From the NCBI GenBank assembly GCA_029168955.1, contig JAPDOI010000143.1, positions 186,001 to 250,000 of the forward strand: a stretch of 64,000 nt of DNA. The letters are read 5' to 3'. Position numbers and translations under genes: made by a program. Below the pieces are notes generated by a model. The model made no database searches. It saw only the letters and a list, made by a program, of their open reading frames with translations, and was not told the DNA's origin. Of this stretch, positions 52,401 through 61,284 are shown piece after piece. The first letter of the stretch is position 1. Each line of letters opens with the position of its first letter. Source of the stretch: Aplectana chamaeleonis (Eukaryota > Nematoda > Chromadorea > Rhabditida > Cosmocercidae).

Positions 52401-55400
52401 GGCACGAATGTCACAGGCTGTAAAACCGCGAATTTCTCATGGTTTCTGCGCGTGCTGGTGCAGAGCGGAGGTTAGAGACGGCGAGAGAGCGTATGACAGA
52501 CGGAGGGAGCAGCATGGCGCGGGCCACTCGCCCCATATGTGATGAGAATTACGATTTTTTTAGGGAGGATATGTAGGGTATCACACCTTAAGTATTCTGT
52601 AGTGAACTCGGAGTGTTATACTACCTATAAACAGGCTAAGAAATATTGTTTGAGTACATAAAGTTTTGTGATTGAAAAATAAGAAGAATGTGTAAAATGA
52701 AATGATTAAAATAATCCCACTATAATGAATGGTTTGAGCAATGCACGTCTAAGTAATCGAATAAACGAATTATCCACTCAAAGACTTTCTGGATATTCGG
52801 AAGTTGGAATTATGTTTGAATGATCCACCAATTTGAAATTGCAGATAATATTTGAATATTCTCAGACTAAAGAAAGAGGAAAGATCGCCTCAGAATCTTC
52901 ATGAGCAATCGCAACAAAACACTTCAAATTATACATTAACGCAGTCTTTCACGTCCTTTTTTGACGAGAAACAAACTTTTTAACGAAATCGATCTTTACA
53001 TAGCAGAATCAACAAAACATGTGAGCATGTGTGAGGAGTGGTTTATACTACCGCCGCCGAGGGGCGCGGCACAGTTCCGTAAGAGGTCGTTTATACTTCC
53101 GCCGCGAGGTGCGATCCTACAATATCGATCGTACACCGCCGGATGATCACTATTACAGAAATGCACTGTGCCGCCACCCGCTCGGCGGCGGGAGTTTAAA
53201 CGACCCCTGAGAAATTAAGTCAAATTTAATTAATGTTAAAAAAGAGTATTCGGCCTTCTTTTTAGACACAGACAACTCGGACAGAATCAATAAAATCTTA
53301 TGCAAAGTCTCCGTAGTGAAGGGAGCCGCTCCACAAAAACGACAACTACATTTCTAGATTGAAGGGAGAGACCTAAAATGCCCCCTATCCAGATTTTCTC
53401 GAGCTCCTTCTTAACGAAGTCATAGATGTGGTCTCCTATAAGGGGTTTTTGATCAACGTAAAGCTAAGTTCTTGAATTGTGATACCTCTGGCTCATAATT
53501 TTCGATAGGGCCCACTGGAGTGCTGGACACGATTTGAGACCCACTCGCCGATTGAAGAAATGATGACTGTCGTTCTCGGACTCAAATTCAGGTCCACAGC
53601 TGCGAACAACCGCTGTTGCATCACGGATCTTGAAGACGAACGTGCCTTGATCTCGTGGTTCCAGCACGATTTTGACTGCATCGCGTTCCGCAACAGCGGC
53701 TTTCCGCAACTGCGGACTGGAATCGCGCTTCGATAAAGATCAAACGTATGTAAACTGCAAAAGCTAATTGACATTATACATTCCGTAACTCACATACAAT
53801 TAACCTCAGAATCTCGACAAAGGTGGTCTCCATTCTTGTTCAGCTTATAAACTGCAAGTAGCACATTCGAGCCTAATCCGAAACAACTACCAGGTTCCTA
53901 ATAGGAATTCCCTAATGGATTTATTATGGCCGACGTTTCGACGAAAACGACGATTTTGTCGAAACGTCGGCCATGATTAATCTTCCACCTAACATTCTGT
54001 AGGGCAGAAGAGCAGAAGAAAACAGAAACTATTGCGTAAGTCCCTGGGCGCAGTCCCACACTAATGAAATCTTCAGACTCATCGACCAACTTCTGGGCGC
54101 CTGAATCCTTTTCTACAGGCGCACGTGCCTTTTCTCATTTCTGACAGAATGTAATCCGATAACTCCTGATGAGAAGAGAAGATTTTGGGAAAACACGCTG
54201 GCCGCTGTCATTTTTTCACACCCACACGTGCCCATCCCTAGTGTCAATTGGCATCATTGGACGAATGCTACGTGAGTGTGCATGCGTGTGTGTATGTGTG
54301 GGTGAGCGGTGCTTTTTGCCGAGTGCTGATGTCCGATAATTTGCTCCAGCCCGGCGCTTCCGGAAATTAAACACTATTCCTCTCCGCCGTCAAGCTTTTT
54401 CCACATCCCAGGCATTGTTCGGCTATCGGAGCGCATGCCTCCGCCGGCCTTCCCAAATGCATTATGGATACTGGCCCGGCTGAGCACTCTCACTCACGCT
54501 ATGGCAGATTTCATTGTAGCGAGCAAACAGAGCAGTACTAATGAATTGCCCTAAGGGAAATTTCGACCTCTATGAAGGCTCTTTTGAGATGGTGATTTTA
54601 TGCTAAATTTGAAATTTAGAAAATGAGGAACCTGAGCACTTTTCTGACGACATTCTGCCCCTTTTTCAAATTTAATGATACATAAATGAAACAAAAAAAT
54701 TCATCGGAAGAAAGCAGAAAAGATTGAGTGAAATTAGATGAAGAGAAAGAGCCCAAATGAATTAAACTTTTGTAAGCATAAAAAATGGAAATTCAAAAAA
54801 AAACACCGGAATAGACGGACCTTAGCTCGTTCAAGCTGAAGCGCGGCCTGTCGTTCGGCATCTCGTCGAAGCGTTTCCCGATTTCCGGCCTCAAGATCGA
54901 GATCATCCTCTCGATGGCTGTAGTTCGAGTCGCCGCTTCCCTGAATGTGAAATGATTTTTAAAATCGACTTTTGTGTCTTCCAGTGCTTATTTAAGAAGT
55001 GTTTTTATGCAGCAGTAAAACGCGTATCCTCTATTCCGTAGCCAAGCGTATTATGTTCTTTCGCGCGCTTGTCCGAAGTGAAAAGGGGAGATAGCGAGAA
55101 AGTTTGCGTGAAAGGAGACGCAGCATGCGCGAGCAGACGCACGCGGCAAACGGAAGTGAATTTCACGCCGAATCAGAGAATAGGCCGCACAAATACAATA
55201 AGAAGCATCGATAAAATGAACCCGGTGTAGATAAATTCCAGATTTTTTCAAGAAAAGAAATCTCATTCCTGCAAGTTTTTGAAAAAGGAACCCATGATAT
55301 AGTGGAAACGTTGTCTATAGAGTAATCACGTTTTGTGTTACTTGCACATTCATGAATCGACTTGTTTTGGAGAGAGAAGATTTGAGCAAATCATCGGGAC

Positions 55401-58400
55401 CGCATAATTGTGTTATTTGGGAGAAATAAGGTGAGAATCCGAATAAATGCCGTAATTGAGTCGTTCGAATCCAAAATTCTCGTTCAGGTTAAATGATTGT
55501 TTTCAAGACGTCTGGATTTGAAATTATTCTGATTGTGGTCGAGCTCTGTTGAAAAAAAAATTAGCTAAATATTCGAAGCAATCAGATTTATTGTGATGCG
55601 AATCTAGAACAGAAGCGAATCCGGAATTGAGAAAGGTGTGGTGAATGAATACACATATTCTCTGGTTCCGAGCCAAATTTGTTCTGTTCCCTTGAGCGCC
55701 TGTGCGGAGCGAGGGCAGAGACAGCGAGAAAGTGTGCGGAGAAGGAGACGCAGCGTACGCGCGCAGACGCACGCGATGAACGGGAATAAATTTCACTCGG
55801 AAACTGAAGATACTAGTTTTCCGTGTTTTCTAACTGCTCGTTTGATTTTTTTTGCTTCGTTTCGAAAAAGTGATCGCTGAATTTCCGACCTGTTGCTGGA
55901 ATGAAAATTTTGTTTTCTTTGTACAGCATGCGGTAACGGAAAAATGCGGTGGTGCGGTTATGTACTTTCCTTAAGCATACTATAGTCACGGCTGGGTCTA
56001 CTCCAAAATTTCCATTAATTGATAAGAGTGAACAGCCAATTATTTTTTGGATCATGATTTTGGTACGAACCTATCCTCTATTTCAAAAAGAGATTTACTG
56101 TTGTGGATCGCGTGCGAGTGCGTGCGTATGCTGCGTCTCCTTCTACCCCACACTTCCTCGCTGTCTCTACCTTCGCTCCGCAGAAGCACGCGAAGGAGTA
56201 CACTCAAAGGCAGTGTTCACAATAAATCTCGTTCCAGAGTTTTCAGCGTGAAAAACTACGCCAGTAGATGCTGGAGAGGATTGGTTAGAAGAAGGCATCG
56301 AAATCGGGCCAGAAATCGACATAAACGACGGCGAGGTGAGGATTCCGTTAGCCTAGTACGCCTGCTCTTAGCCCACTCGGCCGCGTTCCGACGAGTTTGT
56401 GGCGTCGCGGACGTTTTCGATGGCAGATTGAATGGCAACTCCGCCACGTCCACCCTGATCGATTCGCGCACATTCCGCCACTAGGTCTCGCTTGCGGAAA
56501 CTAGCAGGACCCACAAGTTCGTCCACGCTCGGAACGTTGAATACCACTATTTTAGCTTTTTCTGAAAGCTTTTCTTAGCTGTTTCTTCACTCTTCGACAG
56601 CTCAGTCGAACTCGAAAATGATAATCATCGTGGACACTGCCCTGGATTTGACTCCGAAACAGAGCATGCACGCAGGAAAAAAACGAAAAAAAGAATGAAA
56701 TAGAAAAATATTACCCCCAAAAAATTATCAGCTGTAACACTTATTGATTAATGACAAACTTGTAACCGAGCCGGCCGTGGCTACAGTATGCTTAGCGAAA
56801 GCACGCAACCGCACCACCGCCTTTTTCCGTTGCCGTTGACTGCAGGTTGAAGCTCAGTTTGCGGCGAAAAATTTGCGGGCAAGTTTTGATACGAATCTGA
56901 GGCAATTTATGGTGATGCAACGCTTATTCAGCGCAGGAAACTCCTCCAAACGCTTTTTCGACAAGGTTTATGAGTGTAACTGTGCATATTTCGATAATTT
57001 TTGTTTGACTGTTAGTATCTTTCGTTCTACGGAATTGAACAGACGGAAGTAATCACGGTGACATGCTTGATTTTGCAACAGTTTTTTTAGGTACTAGGTT
57101 TCTTCCTGAACTTGATCACAACCATGCGTCTAACGTTAACCGCGTTTCACTTCCCGTATCCATACACTTCTAAGCAGTAAATGACGTATCTGACGTAAAG
57201 AGCGCCTTAAAACGTCAATATGTGGCTGAGCTAATGTTACATACATTTCACAGCTGCTAAGCGGGTTGCAGCCCTGTGAAGAGGAGCAGACATTGAATAT
57301 GCGAAATTAGACAGAGAATAGTCAAATGAAGCAATATTTAGGTAAAGGCTTTCACGATGGACTGCTGTTGAGTGGATCGCAGCTGTTTCCCCGGAAACCG
57401 AAAACTAAGACATCGAAAACTTAAAAGATGCCAGAAAGTGCCTTAAGTTGAAGAAATAAAACTTGGGTAAAGTTTACTCTGCAAGAAAAAAAACCGAAAC
57501 TTAAGAAATGAACATCTAAGACATTTGATTTTTGTTCCGTACTCCAATTGCGATGTGTTTGATACAAAAGAACTTCGGTTGTGGAAAGCTGTGTTGCGTT
57601 CACAACTTTTCCAGTAACGACTTAATTTTATGCTTGCCCTATCAAACTTCCTTAGAAGCAAGAAAACCCTAATGCGCCAGTTTGAATAATAGAAACCTTC
57701 GAGACAAAAAAATATTAAACTTTTTGACGATTCTTCCGTCGCATGGACAACTCTACCATGATGGGGCGAGCTAATCCAATGAGTCATTTGTTCCACACGA
57801 TTTTCACCTACATCTTGACCGTTTTTCGACGTTAATTCCTTCTCACTTTCTCTATAAGGGCTCGAAGCTCTTGTTTCTGAGAGGAAAAAAAAACCGGAAA
57901 CAATTACATAGTTGACCCTGTCTTCAAATATGAGTTCTAAGTATGGTTAAGCAGTGGGAAACAGACATGGCACTGCATCGAATGACTATGTATCGGACAA
58001 TTCGAATATTCGAAAACAATTCGGTTACTTGAATCTCTACAGACTTTGGGTAAATTGCTTATTTGAATACTCCATTAAGTTTGCAAATTTGATTATTCGG
58101 TTATTCGAAACTCGCTTTATTCAAAAAAAACATTCGGTTTTCTGATCATTCGATCATTTTTTGGTCATAATATTCAAGTAATTGATCGCAAAAATTACTC
58201 AGACCTTCTCGGCTATTATTCGAGAGTAATTCGAAAATCTGAATTTTCTTCAAAGAAAATCGACTAACACTAAGCACCCAAATAATTACTCGAATATTAA
58301 TTCGAAATAAGTTGTTGAGAACAGATGTTCTATAGATAGCCTAGCTCCCTCATTTCAAGCCGGTCTAAGTAAGGCTTATCGGGCTTATCATGTCAAAACC

Positions 58401-60491
58401 TCCTTATCATTGTTATATTTTGTCCTGACCGTCCGCTCCGATGCTTGCTCCATCCCCCCCCCCCCTGATCTGAGCGAGCTAGGCTTTATGTATTATTTTA
58501 TTCGAAGAATTCAGGCTATAAAATTTGAAACATCCGGAAATAGCAGACAAACTGTTACTCAATCGTGATTATTAAAATCCACCACTTGATCTATTTCCTC
58601 ATTCGTTAAGCACTGAGAAATTCTTATTTTTATTATTCGCTCACCCGTCTAATGTATGTATATTAGGTACCAAAAAAAAATCATTGTGCGCATTGTCATC
58701 AAACACAGCACTGAATGTCTTGTGACGTCTAGAACTGGCTGTGAAAGTGTTCACATTTAACAGCTGTTAAGCGGATTAAAGCTATTCGACCGAAAACAGC
58801 TGTTAAACAGAGTAGAAATGAAGAATTCACAGAAAATAAAAGCGAATGATACCTCAACGCATCTTGGGGCAATTAAGCTATCATTTTATGTTCGATCGCA
58901 TCTGTTGGTAAAGTTTTCAGGTTATTGTTTCTTTAGGCCGAAGCAGCTAGTTTCTTGTTTTTTCTCTAATTTTTTTGAAGATTTCACAAAAAGATTTCAT
59001 TCGAAAAAAAAAATTTTTCTCTAATTATTTTTAATTATGTAATATCTTCCCATAAGCTCATCGCAGCATTCTCTGCCAGCATTTCAAGCAAAATGTTTGT
59101 TTACACTAAGGTTGACATGGCTAGAGCCGAAATATTGTATGTTGTATACACTTCAACGGAATGACAAATACAAAAATTTTTGTGGTAAGTGATGGAGAAT
59201 TTACATTCGGCGTGAATCCTAATGAGAGTTTGCGATCACTATTGAAGGTTGGCGGAAACTCGGTGCCATATGCAATAACATAGGTGCACCGAGTTTGCGC
59301 CAACCTCGAATGGGGAACGCAAAGTCTCATATCCCTTAGAGGGAATAATATTCGCCGTTAACTTTATCCGCTATCCTTTAGAGGCAGTATTCACGATAAT
59401 TTTCAATTTTGAGATTATTCGCTATATTGATTAAGTGGCCCTCGGGTAGAACTAAAATGACGTAGAAGTTGAGAAAAACGCACTAGAATTACATGAAATC
59501 CTAAATTATCACCCCGCCTCTTAACTCTCACAGGAAGTGCTTGTTGTGTCAACGAAATCCTTTGTGGACCCGTCCTTTGCAATTCTTTAATCTCTATCGC
59601 TCCGTTCTCTTGAAGGCAGTGTTCGCGATGATTTTCGTTCCCGAGTTTCCCGCTCTAAAGAATGTGTTGGCAACCATTTGTTACCAAAATTACGAAGAAA
59701 CAGCGAGAAACGCACTAAAACATCTTTTTTCAGTGACATTATTCTCTGGCCTGGACTAGTTGTCCGATTGAATGAACATGTTCACGGTGGTTGTCCCCGG
59801 TGAAAAATGGGGTTAATCAAAAATGGAAGAATATTCTAGGCAAAGCAGTGTTAGTTTGGATCCGAAGGAAAGAACAGAGCAACAGAAAGTAGAAAATGGC
59901 AAAAGACGGTTTTACAAAATATATCACGGTCACAACGAACAGTTCCAGTGAGAGCAAAGGATTTGGTGCTCTTCTGGGGCATTTCTCTCGATTTCTTCGT
60001 CAGTTCATTTCTACCCGGTGGCCAAACAATCGATTTAGCAATCAATCTCTAGATCTAAGGTTATCGTGAACACTGTCTTTAAGAATCTAACTCATCCTAT
60101 TTGCATGAAATATTCTTCTATTTTCGATTGATCCAATTTTCCACCGGTGACAACCACCATGAACATGTTCATCCAACCGGACAACTAGTCCATGTTATAG
60201 AGAAATGTTATAGAAATACGACGTTTTAATGCGTTTCTCGCCGTTTCTTTGTAATTTTGGTAAAACTTGGTTGCTCATCGTGAACAATGCCTTTAGGTGA
60301 TGGGGCTTTAACATACTAGTCTAGTTGACACGGGCGTTACACCATGCTTTAAAAATTCCCAAAACTTATTTTTAGACATTCATGAATTTGCAAAAAAATA
60401 ATATTTTGAAACAAACAGTGAAAACGACGAAGAAAAAGTAAACACAAATAAAATCACTTACCCTTCGATTTCGATGGGCGAAGCCGGCCAT
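41194..60491 (-). CDS. ccb-1: Voltage-gated calcium channel beta subunit (CACNB family), spliced
   Basis: Exons in transcript order: 60491-60462, 54940-54821, 48521-48399, 48030-47912, 45976-45888, 45668-45583, 45304-45165, 44785-44670, 44581-44430, 42860-42765, 42485-42303, 42242-42039, 41460-41194; 574 residues, all phases consistent. The cytosolic beta subunit binds the I-II loop of the channel alpha-1 subunit and promotes surface expression and gating. Seen: an N-terminal helix rich in Arg/Glu ([14 protein letters not shown]), the SH3 domain ([29 protein letters not shown]), a variable HOOK, and the GK-like domain ([58 protein letters not shown]) ending [20 protein letters not shown]. The last ~150 residues are Gly/Met/Pro-rich with a DDYDDVD end. 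Orthology to worm ccb-1 is strong. The start at 60491 is the least certain part, and alternative 5' exons are likely in this family. Confidence 0.93.
42039..42242 (-). CDS. ccb-1: Calcium channel beta exon 12, Gly/Met/Pro tail
   Basis: Encodes [20 protein letters not shown] and a Pro/Ala/Gln stretch ending NVHQ. Low complexity without a named domain. Phase 0 at both ends (acceptor tttttag, donor CATCAG|gtcagt). Confidence 0.85.
42303..42485 (-). CDS. ccb-1: Calcium channel beta exon 11, end of GK-like domain
   Basis: Encodes [20 protein letters not shown] and [13 protein letters not shown], the end of the conserved core, then a Pro/Arg-rich linker. Acceptor atttcag, donor ATGCAG|gtactg. Confidence 0.95.
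42765..42860 (-). CDS. ccb-1: Calcium channel beta exon 10, GK-like domain
   Basis: Encodes [20 protein letters not shown] and [12 protein letters not shown], a conserved stretch of the GK-like domain. Acceptor tctccag, donor CCACCG|gtatat, 32 codons in phase 0. Confidence 0.93.
42861..44429. other. Intron 9 of the channel gene
   Basis: 1.6 kb. Contains the CCGCCGCC foldback cluster at 43400-43795; the rest is anonymous. No extra exon seen. Confidence 0.5.
43400..43795. mobile_element. CCGCCGCC foldback cluster
   Basis: At least three inverted units of TATACTTCCGCCGC / GCGGCGGAAGTATRAACG. Same family as 32969-33045 and 53036-53208. Confidence 0.65.
44430..44581 (-). CDS. ccb-1: Calcium channel beta exon 9, GK-like domain
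   Basis: Encodes [20 protein letters not shown] and [20 protein letters not shown], including the groove that holds the alpha-1 interaction helix. Acceptor tttttcag, donor CCAAAA|gtaggt. Confidence 0.95.
44582..44669 (-). other. GC-AG intron of the channel gene
   Basis: 88-nt intron with donor TTAG|gcaggt and acceptor tttttcag|CG. The only GT nearby would leave phase 2 and destroy the conserved [17 protein letters not shown]. Confidence 0.75.
44670..44785 (-). CDS. ccb-1: Calcium channel beta exon 8, GK-like domain
   Basis: Encodes [20 protein letters not shown] and [14 protein letters not shown]. To keep [17 protein letters not shown] in frame the exon must end at TTAG|gcaggt, a GC donor. 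The nearby GT (four bases on) would break the conserved frame. Confidence 0.9.
44808..44952. mobile_element. CAGTCGGC/GCCGACTG hairpin MITE, copy 2, with TA duplication
   Basis: 145 bp, bounded by TA at 44806-44807 and 44953-44954. It lies only 22 bp upstream of the exon at 44670-44785 in the - strand transcript. Confidence 0.85.
45165..45304 (-). CDS. ccb-1: Calcium channel beta exon 7, GK-like domain start
   Basis: Encodes [20 protein letters not shown] and [20 protein letters not shown], the near-invariant stretch once named the beta interaction domain. Acceptor aatttcag, donor GGGGAG|gtgagg. Confidence 0.95.
45583..45668 (-). CDS. ccb-1: Calcium channel beta exon 6, HOOK end
   Basis: Encodes [20 protein letters not shown] followed by a Lys-rich EKKKLIFKK, leading into the GK-like domain. 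Acceptor ctactttag, donor AAAAAG|gtacga. Confidence 0.85.
45735..45885. repeat. Dispersed repeat shared with 31785-31930
   Basis: Same orientation as the other copy. It ends within a few bases of the donor of the HOOK exon at 45888. Confidence 0.75.
45888..45976 (-). CDS. ccb-1: Calcium channel beta exon 5, HOOK region
   Basis: Encodes [20 protein letters not shown] and RGSTPPTP, the Ser/Thr/Pro-rich variable HOOK between SH3 and GK. Acceptor ttttttccag, donor CTCCAG|gtgagc. A dispersed repeat begins a few bases downstream in transcript direction. Confidence 0.85.
45977..46342. repeat. A-rich AATA/AAAT low-complexity tract, left part
   Basis: Degenerate AAATAAATAAA and AATAAG text. It continues after the Tc1-type MITE at 47200-47905, so one long tract was split by the insertion. 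Confidence 0.7.
46343..47197. mobile_element. 855-bp Tc1-type MITE with ~350-bp TIRs
   Basis: Ends SAGTACCGTGCAARAGTCTATTC and complement ...TTGCACGGTACTG, flanked by TA at 46341-46342 and 47198-47199. Arms at about 46343-46700 and 46880-47197. CAGT ends and TA duplication fit Tc1/mariner mobilisation. No transposase inside. Confidence 0.8.
47200..47911. repeat. A-rich AATA/AAAT low-complexity tract, right part
   Basis: Degenerate AATAAATAA, AAGTAAGTA and related words. On the coding strand of the channel gene this reads as a long T-rich intron tract. Confidence 0.7.
47912..48030 (-). CDS. ccb-1: Calcium channel beta exon 4, SH3 part 2
   Basis: Encodes [20 protein letters not shown] and [13 protein letters not shown], the invariant WW and the end of the SH3 domain. 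Acceptor tactttag, donor GAAGTT|gtgagt, phase 2 out. Confidence 0.93.
48399..48521 (-). CDS. ccb-1: Calcium channel beta exon 3, SH3 part 1
   Basis: Encodes [17 protein letters not shown] and [13 protein letters not shown], the first strands of the SH3 domain. Acceptor atttttcag, donor AAAGAG|gtaggg, phase 0. Confidence 0.93.
48860..49100. mobile_element. Foldback element, family A copy 3
   Basis: Arms ATCCGAATRAAAGT and GCGGTCGGCGTGTGTGTCGA against complements near 49030-49095. Confidence 0.75.
49424..49456. repeat. (TA)n microsatellite
   Basis: About 16 TA units. Confidence 0.95.
49465..49679. mobile_element. GCTTGCTC hairpin MITE
   Basis: Arms TCCCTGATTTCAAGTCGGTC and GTAAGGCTT..TTAT against complements; centre GCTTGCTCGGATGAGTCC. 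Partial copies at 3825-3890, 18662-18812 and 58341-58490. Confidence 0.75.
49681..50405. mobile_element. 725-bp TIR element made largely of a GCGGGCGGATCGC minisatellite
   Basis: 17-bp termini TCAGACAGTAGGTGCGG and complement (one mismatch). The interior has about 19 copies of a GCGGGCGGATCGCTGGC core: a block mainly in one orientation at 49718-49880, the opposite orientation at 50041-50190, then the first orientation again at 50200-50350. No coding function; the long open frames are by-products of the repeat. Confidence 0.8.
50405..50545. repeat. Family C repeat (one of five near here)
   Basis: GTGAAATTTGTTTTC...TCTCCTTCTCCCCACACTTTC...CGCACAAGCGCGTGAAGG. Related copies: 45375-45515, 55065-55250 and 55680-55810 (opposite strand), 56085-56205. 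All five lie in introns of the channel gene. Confidence 0.7.
51821..52284. mobile_element. 464-bp TIR element CCGCTATCCAAGGGAAAAAA
   Basis: ~95-bp inverted arms (51821-51912, 52186-52284): CCGCTATCCAAGGGAAAAAA and GGGCAACTAAAGC against their complements. No coding. Confidence 0.8.
53036..53208. mobile_element. CCGCCGCC foldback element
   Basis: AGGTCGTTTATACTTCCGCC ... GAGTTTAAACGACCCC with a second left end just before it. Same family as 32969-33045. Confidence 0.65.
53570..53735. repeat. Family D repeat, copy 3
   Basis: Carries GATGCAACAGCGGTTGTTCG on the - strand and the GCAACTGCGGACTGGAAT motif seen at 8196-8216. The - strand 81-codon frame here looks protein-like but is the repeat itself. 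Confidence 0.6.
53922..53982. repeat. Strong short hairpin
   Basis: ATGGCCGACGTTTCGAC...GTCGAAACGTCGGCCAT, ~20-bp near-perfect arms around an AAACGACGATTT loop. Confidence 0.8.
54090..54820. other. Non-repeat-looking sequence near channel exon 2
   Basis: 54200-54560 is of balanced composition and matches none of the repeat families. On the - strand it contains ATGAAATCTGCCATAGC|gtgagt, but its phase does not fit exon 3. A possible internal promoter or alternative 5' exon; unproven. Confidence 0.3.
54821..54940 (-). CDS. ccb-1: Calcium channel beta exon 2, N-terminal helix
   Basis: Forty codons in phase 0. Encodes [20 protein letters not shown] and [15 protein letters not shown], equivalent to the vertebrate GSADSYTSRP...EEDREALRKEAERQ segment. 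Acceptor acattcag, donor GCTAAG|gtccgt. Confidence 0.9.
56208..56643. mobile_element. AGGCAGTG/CACTGCCT MITE copy 3
   Basis: ~436 bp, same orientation and interior text as 11465-11933 (GACGGCGAGGTGAGGATTCC, TCGTGGACACTGCC). Target duplication not visible. Confidence 0.8.
59204..59358. mobile_element. CAGTCGGC-family hairpin MITE, copy 3
   Basis: Core arms AGGTTGGCGGAAACTCGGTG and GCACCGAGTTTGCGCCAACC; outer ends are diverged. Confidence 0.7.
59614..60292. mobile_element. AGGCAGTG/CACTGCCT foldback MITE, long-arm variant
   Basis: Arms about 59614-59845 and 60085-60292 share GGACTAGTTGTCCGATTGAA and AACATGTTCA; ends AGGCAGTGTTCGCGATGA and complement. Extra ends at 59382 and 60078 show another overlapping or nested copy. 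The arms do not share text with the interior of copy 1. Confidence 0.75.
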
Positions 60492-60512
60492 GGTAGGCCG
60501 CTTGAGGGCGTA
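60462..60512 (-). CDS. ccb-1: Calcium channel beta first coding exon
   Basis: Bounded by acceptor gtttcag (high side) and donor AAGG|gtaagt. It contains an in-frame ATG at 60491-60489 giving [10 protein letters not shown], which joins in phase 0 to [13 protein letters not shown]. The frame is also open upstream of the ATG to the acceptor, so an earlier start in another exon is possible. Confidence 0.7.
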
Positions 60513-60659
60513 CTGAAACGAGAAGAATGGGGAAGAAAAATATACTCAACTTATCGAAAAAATCGCGATTTCAACGAAAATGACAGGTACTCTCAGTATG
60601 TAGTAAGTAGGGTTTCCTACTTATATTAGAAAAACTGAGGCTGTTGAAGTTTAAAAAAA

Positions 60660-61160
60660 GACTTTTCCTTAGAAGGAAGTGCTCAGCAGAGGGCAACAAC
60701 ATGAATAGCAGTGAATAGCTGCTAAGAGCTGCTGATCCAGCTCATTATCGATTGTTTGTTGAGCACGAGTGGTCTGATGACGACGAGATCGATGTGGTGC
60801 GTGAGAGTGGGAGGAGCGGAGAGCTGCTAGCTGGGAGCAATAGCAGCAGCAGCAGCTGAAGAGATCTTGGCTGGCACGGCGCGACCGCCCCGCGTAGCCG
60901 TCTAAGCCTCCCTGAGGGCATCGACCCCCTCTCCTCACTCACTCAATGGGCCGCTCTCCTCGCTGGGCCACGCCCCACTTCGGCGGCTGGCTGACTGAAT
61001 GACTGGGTGTCCGGCCACAGCCAAAAAGCCATCGCATGGGACATTGTGTTCGTAGAAAAGTCGCGCGTGTGCCGCCCACGGGCTACTTGACACTCGGGTG
61101 TCAACTGCCAGGAAGTGCGCAGCTGGAGAGTTTTTCACACAGGAATAGGAATTCATTCAA
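60660..61160 (-). promoter_or_regulatory. Probable promoter/5' leader region of the channel gene
   Basis: About 500 bp, relatively GC-rich, that shows none of the repeat families seen elsewhere. It lies 150-650 bp upstream of the first coding exon. It contains a GGGCGTGGCC box, a short AGC repeat near 60843-60857 and Ser/Cys-rich open frames (60669-60938) that have no recognisable protein match. It probably holds the transcription start and a non-coding exon; inference from position and composition. Confidence 0.4.
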
Positions 61161-61214
61161 AGGCCGAGGAACTAAACATGTGAGTGCTCAGAACCTCTGA
61201 GAAGGGAACTAGTA

Positions 61215-61284
61215 CAAGTCATACTAACCATTCCAGATGAAATGTACTTTTCTAGAACTATTTTCGGACGAAAAATCCGAATAT
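61215..61284. repeat. Family R fragment cut by the LINE
   Basis: Runs CATTCCAGATGAAATGTAC ... GAAAAATCCGAATAT, matching 22893-22946, and stops exactly where the LINE's A/T tail begins. Confidence 0.75.

Larger units (their letters stand above)
48522..54820. other. Intron 2 of the channel gene (6.3 kb)
   Basis: Order: family A foldback (48860-49100), TA repeat (49424-49456), GCTTGCTC hairpin (49465-49679), minisatellite transposon (49681-50405), family C (50405-50545), anonymous 50650-51820, MITE (51821-52284), anonymous 52290-53030, CCGCCGCC elements (53036-53208), family D (53570-53735), hairpin (53922-53982), and non-repeat-looking DNA 54090-54820. Confidence 0.5.
54941..60461. other. Intron 1 of the channel gene (5.5 kb)
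   Basis: Order: family C copies (55065-55250, 55680-55810, 56085-56205); MITE (56208-56643) between a ~60-bp inverted pair at 55938-55997 and 56770-56830; anonymous 56840-57940; TTCGAATATTCG-rich DNA 57990-58320; GCTTGCTC hairpin fragment (58341-58490); CAGTCGGC-type hairpin (59204-59358); foldback MITE (59614-60292). Confidence 0.5.

Noticed and set aside
53464..53709. 81-codon - strand frame that looks like a conserved protein domain ([18 protein letters not shown]...)
   Set aside because: The same DNA text (GATGCAACAGCSGTTGTYCG, CTCGGASCACGACAGT) occurs in the inverted repeats at 17935-18110 and in part at 7968-8223. It is repeat family D, lacks fitting splice sites and lies in a channel-gene intron.
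57812..57880. Possible alternative channel exon on the - strand (acceptor tttcctctcag, donor gtgaaaat)
   Set aside because: Enters after 2 nt and leaves in phase 1, incompatible with the phase 0 exons on both sides; no homology.
60669..60942. Cys/Ser-rich - strand frames upstream of the channel gene
   Set aside because: No recognisable match to beta subunit N termini and no fitting splice donor. More likely 5' leader or promoter.
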